Shown here: positions 62,521 through 64,000 of the stretch, in pieces
Numbering within the stretch: the stretch's first letter is position 1
Layout of the letters: every line of letters begins with the position of its first letter
NCBI GenBank assembly: GCA_038496675.1
Contig: CM076652.1
Coordinates: 1,219,387-1,283,386 of the forward strand
Length of the DNA: 64,000 nucleotides
Direction of reading: 5' to 3'
Origin: Rachycentron canadum
Lineage: Eukaryota; Chordata; Actinopteri; Carangiformes; Rachycentridae
The notes under the pieces: generated by a model
The model's input: the letters and a program-made list of their open reading frames with translations, nothing else
Told to the model about the DNA's origin: nothing
The model's database searches: none
Made by a program: the position numbers and the translations under genes

Positions 62521-63350
62521 ACATAATAACATCTTAGTTGAAATGAGTGGGGTTTCTCTGTTATTGCAACTTCAGGCAGACATTCAGTTCAGCATGAGGC
62601 CGTGGCTGGATTTGCTTTGTCATGATGGCTGCTCTGGACACATGATCCCCTCTGCAGCAAGCACCCTGCTGGTGTCTGTATCAGGTCAAGCTCGCCGTCA
62701 AGAATGCTGTCTATTTCCAGTTGACCTGCCGTGACAGCTAGTTATAAACCTGGGTTATGCGATTAGGACTGCCAGAGCGGAGGAAGAGGAGGATGAGGAA
62801 GACGAGTGTGGGGTTTCCTGGGAAGCTCCCAGCCAGACATCTGCTGCCATCACTCTATCACCCTCCCACCACCTCACTCCCATCCTGCCATCACGCCGTC
62901 TATGTGCGATTTGCACTCTTTTCTGTTTCAGAGTGTTAGAGATGGCTCTTTGTGGCAGGCAGCAGTGCTCCACTGAATAATTCAAAGTGCCAGCAGGGAC
63001 AGACAGTGGATTAAGTCCCCGCAGAGGAGGAGGAGGAGGAGGTGGTAGAAGGGTGAAGAGCAGAGACAAGGCTGGATGATGGGTGGGGGTGGGGAGGGTG
63101 AGTGGGGTTTATTCCATTAGACTTGAGGAGCTGAGGGAAAATTCATTGACAACGCTGCAGGGTGGGCAGTAGTGTTAAATCAGTGAGGTGTCAGTGACAA
63201 AAGGGGGCACTGTAAGAAATGAAAAAGGAAAGGAGGAGTAGAGGGCGAGCAGGCACCACGTCATATGACCAGTGGGAGATCCCTGAGCAGAGCTGATCAC
63301 CTGACCTACTGGAAATGCACCCTGCTGCCTGTGAATGATTCCCAGAAGTT

Positions 63351-63352
<2 letters not shown>
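62521..63352. other. Gene-free intronic sequence
   Basis: No gene is recognised. GGA/GAGGAA-rich patches lie at 62778-62803 and 63026-63046. A G-rich run lies at 63079-63108. The stretch 62560-62770 is calm, non-repetitive sequence. Confidence 0.45.

Positions 63353-63399
<47 letters not shown>
63353..63399. repeat. (TG)n microsatellite
   Basis: A pure GT repeat of 47 bp. Confidence 0.98.
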
Positions 63400-63403
<4 letters not shown>

Positions 63404-64000
63404 CATGCCTCTTGTCCTTGTCCTAAATATAGATTACAGCAGCAAGAATTTGTAGGACACTAATACATGCATCACACTGAGGGATGGGTGTGAAGGTTTT
63501 ACATTCAAAAAGTTTTACATTGAAATTAAAAAATATTCACTATGGTATTTTAAAGGACAGTGGAAGCCCTTGTGTGCAATGCCCTTCGGGTGTCTGTCTT
63601 TGTTTAAGTGTTGGCAGCTGAGTTGAAAAAAGGATTTTTGGTGAAACAAAGCTGTGTGTTTAAAGTCAGTGGTGCAGTGAGTGTTGAGTTAGTGTGATCA
63701 CAGTCTAAACTAGGGTAATTCTACCTCTCCCTCTTCTTCTTCTGCTGCTGGACTTTTGGCCCAGCTGTCTCACGCCCACTCACTATCACACACATGCACA
63801 ATTTCTAAACAGCCAGGGCATCATTTACATACAGTGCAGAAAGTCAGGGGGATTTGATCAGTTGTCTTTCTTAGAAAAATGTCTTCTAATACATTTAAAA
63901 CCGGATGAGATGATCACTGAGCTGAAGGTCATTGTTTTGACTGACCATACCAATTCCTTTTGGGTCATGTGCCTATATGTTTATTCTGGAAGCTGAGGCC
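63400..64000. other. Gene-free intronic sequence
   Basis: Nothing recognisable is present up to the end of the window. Confidence 0.45.

Larger units (their letters stand above)
1369..64000 (+). other. cdh13: Very long intron following the cadherin exon
   Basis: The intron begins GTGGGTAAAC. I found no second cadherin exon: nothing downstream on the + strand resembles the next EC2/EC3 segment, which should carry an acidic DxNDN-type calcium motif. A single intron of more than 62 kb would fit the CDH13 family, which has very large introns. A short or divergent exon could have been missed by eye, or could lie in one of the three 500-N gaps. The repeats and gaps within are listed separately. 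Confidence 0.65.

Noticed and set aside
1..64000. CRISPR arrays, operons, phage or integrated viral genomes
   Set aside because: No spaced direct-repeat array, no gene clusters and no viral structural or polymerase genes were seen; the only reverse-transcriptase remnants are LINE-type.

Overview
The window reads as a vertebrate nuclear genome, almost certainly a ray-finned (teleost) fish. It is AT-rich with very low coding density. It is full of (CA)n/(TG)n microsatellites and holds several repeat families that I recognise from fish genomes. There are no operons, prokaryotic genes or viral genomes.

The only well-supported protein-coding segment is one internal exon on the + strand at 1190-1368. 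It encodes 60 residues of a cadherin extracellular repeat (EC2) and matches T-cadherin (cdh13) most closely. The first 1,189 bases are the end of the preceding intron. Everything from 1369 to 64000 is best read as one very long following intron, since I found no further cadherin exon. Very large introns are a known property of CDH13.

The intron holds mostly decayed mobile-element DNA. Two fragments of an RTE-like LINE lie on the - strand (37.70-37.88 and 40.04-40.96 kb), and an L2-like LINE fragment lies on the - strand (53.60-54.40 kb). Two copies of a foldback element are present (12.65-13.21 and 62.26-62.52 kb). A tRNA-derived retroposon with an 11-bp target duplication sits at 50.06-50.36 kb, and a tRNA-Glu-like pseudogene at 36.16-36.23 kb. 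Several other fish dispersed repeats lie at about 10.5, 16.4, 31.1 and 32.2-32.6 kb. Some calm stretches rich in TAAT/ATTA cores could be conserved non-coding elements, but this cannot be shown from one sequence.

Three features stand out structurally. (1) A 534-bp perfect palindrome at 45408-45941 has an AT-repeat centre, and a single N lies immediately before it. (2) Three 500-N gaps all lie inside dinucleotide repeats. Nearly every long pure (TG)n/(CA)n tract in the window is 47-48 bp long, which looks like an assembly limit rather than biology. The middle gap has (GT)n on one side and (CA)n on the other. (3) A 26-bp-stem hairpin with a 4-nt loop lies at 42775-42830. I found no convincing new multi-gene system. 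The most informative observations concern inverted-repeat DNA and assembly behaviour in a giant cadherin intron.
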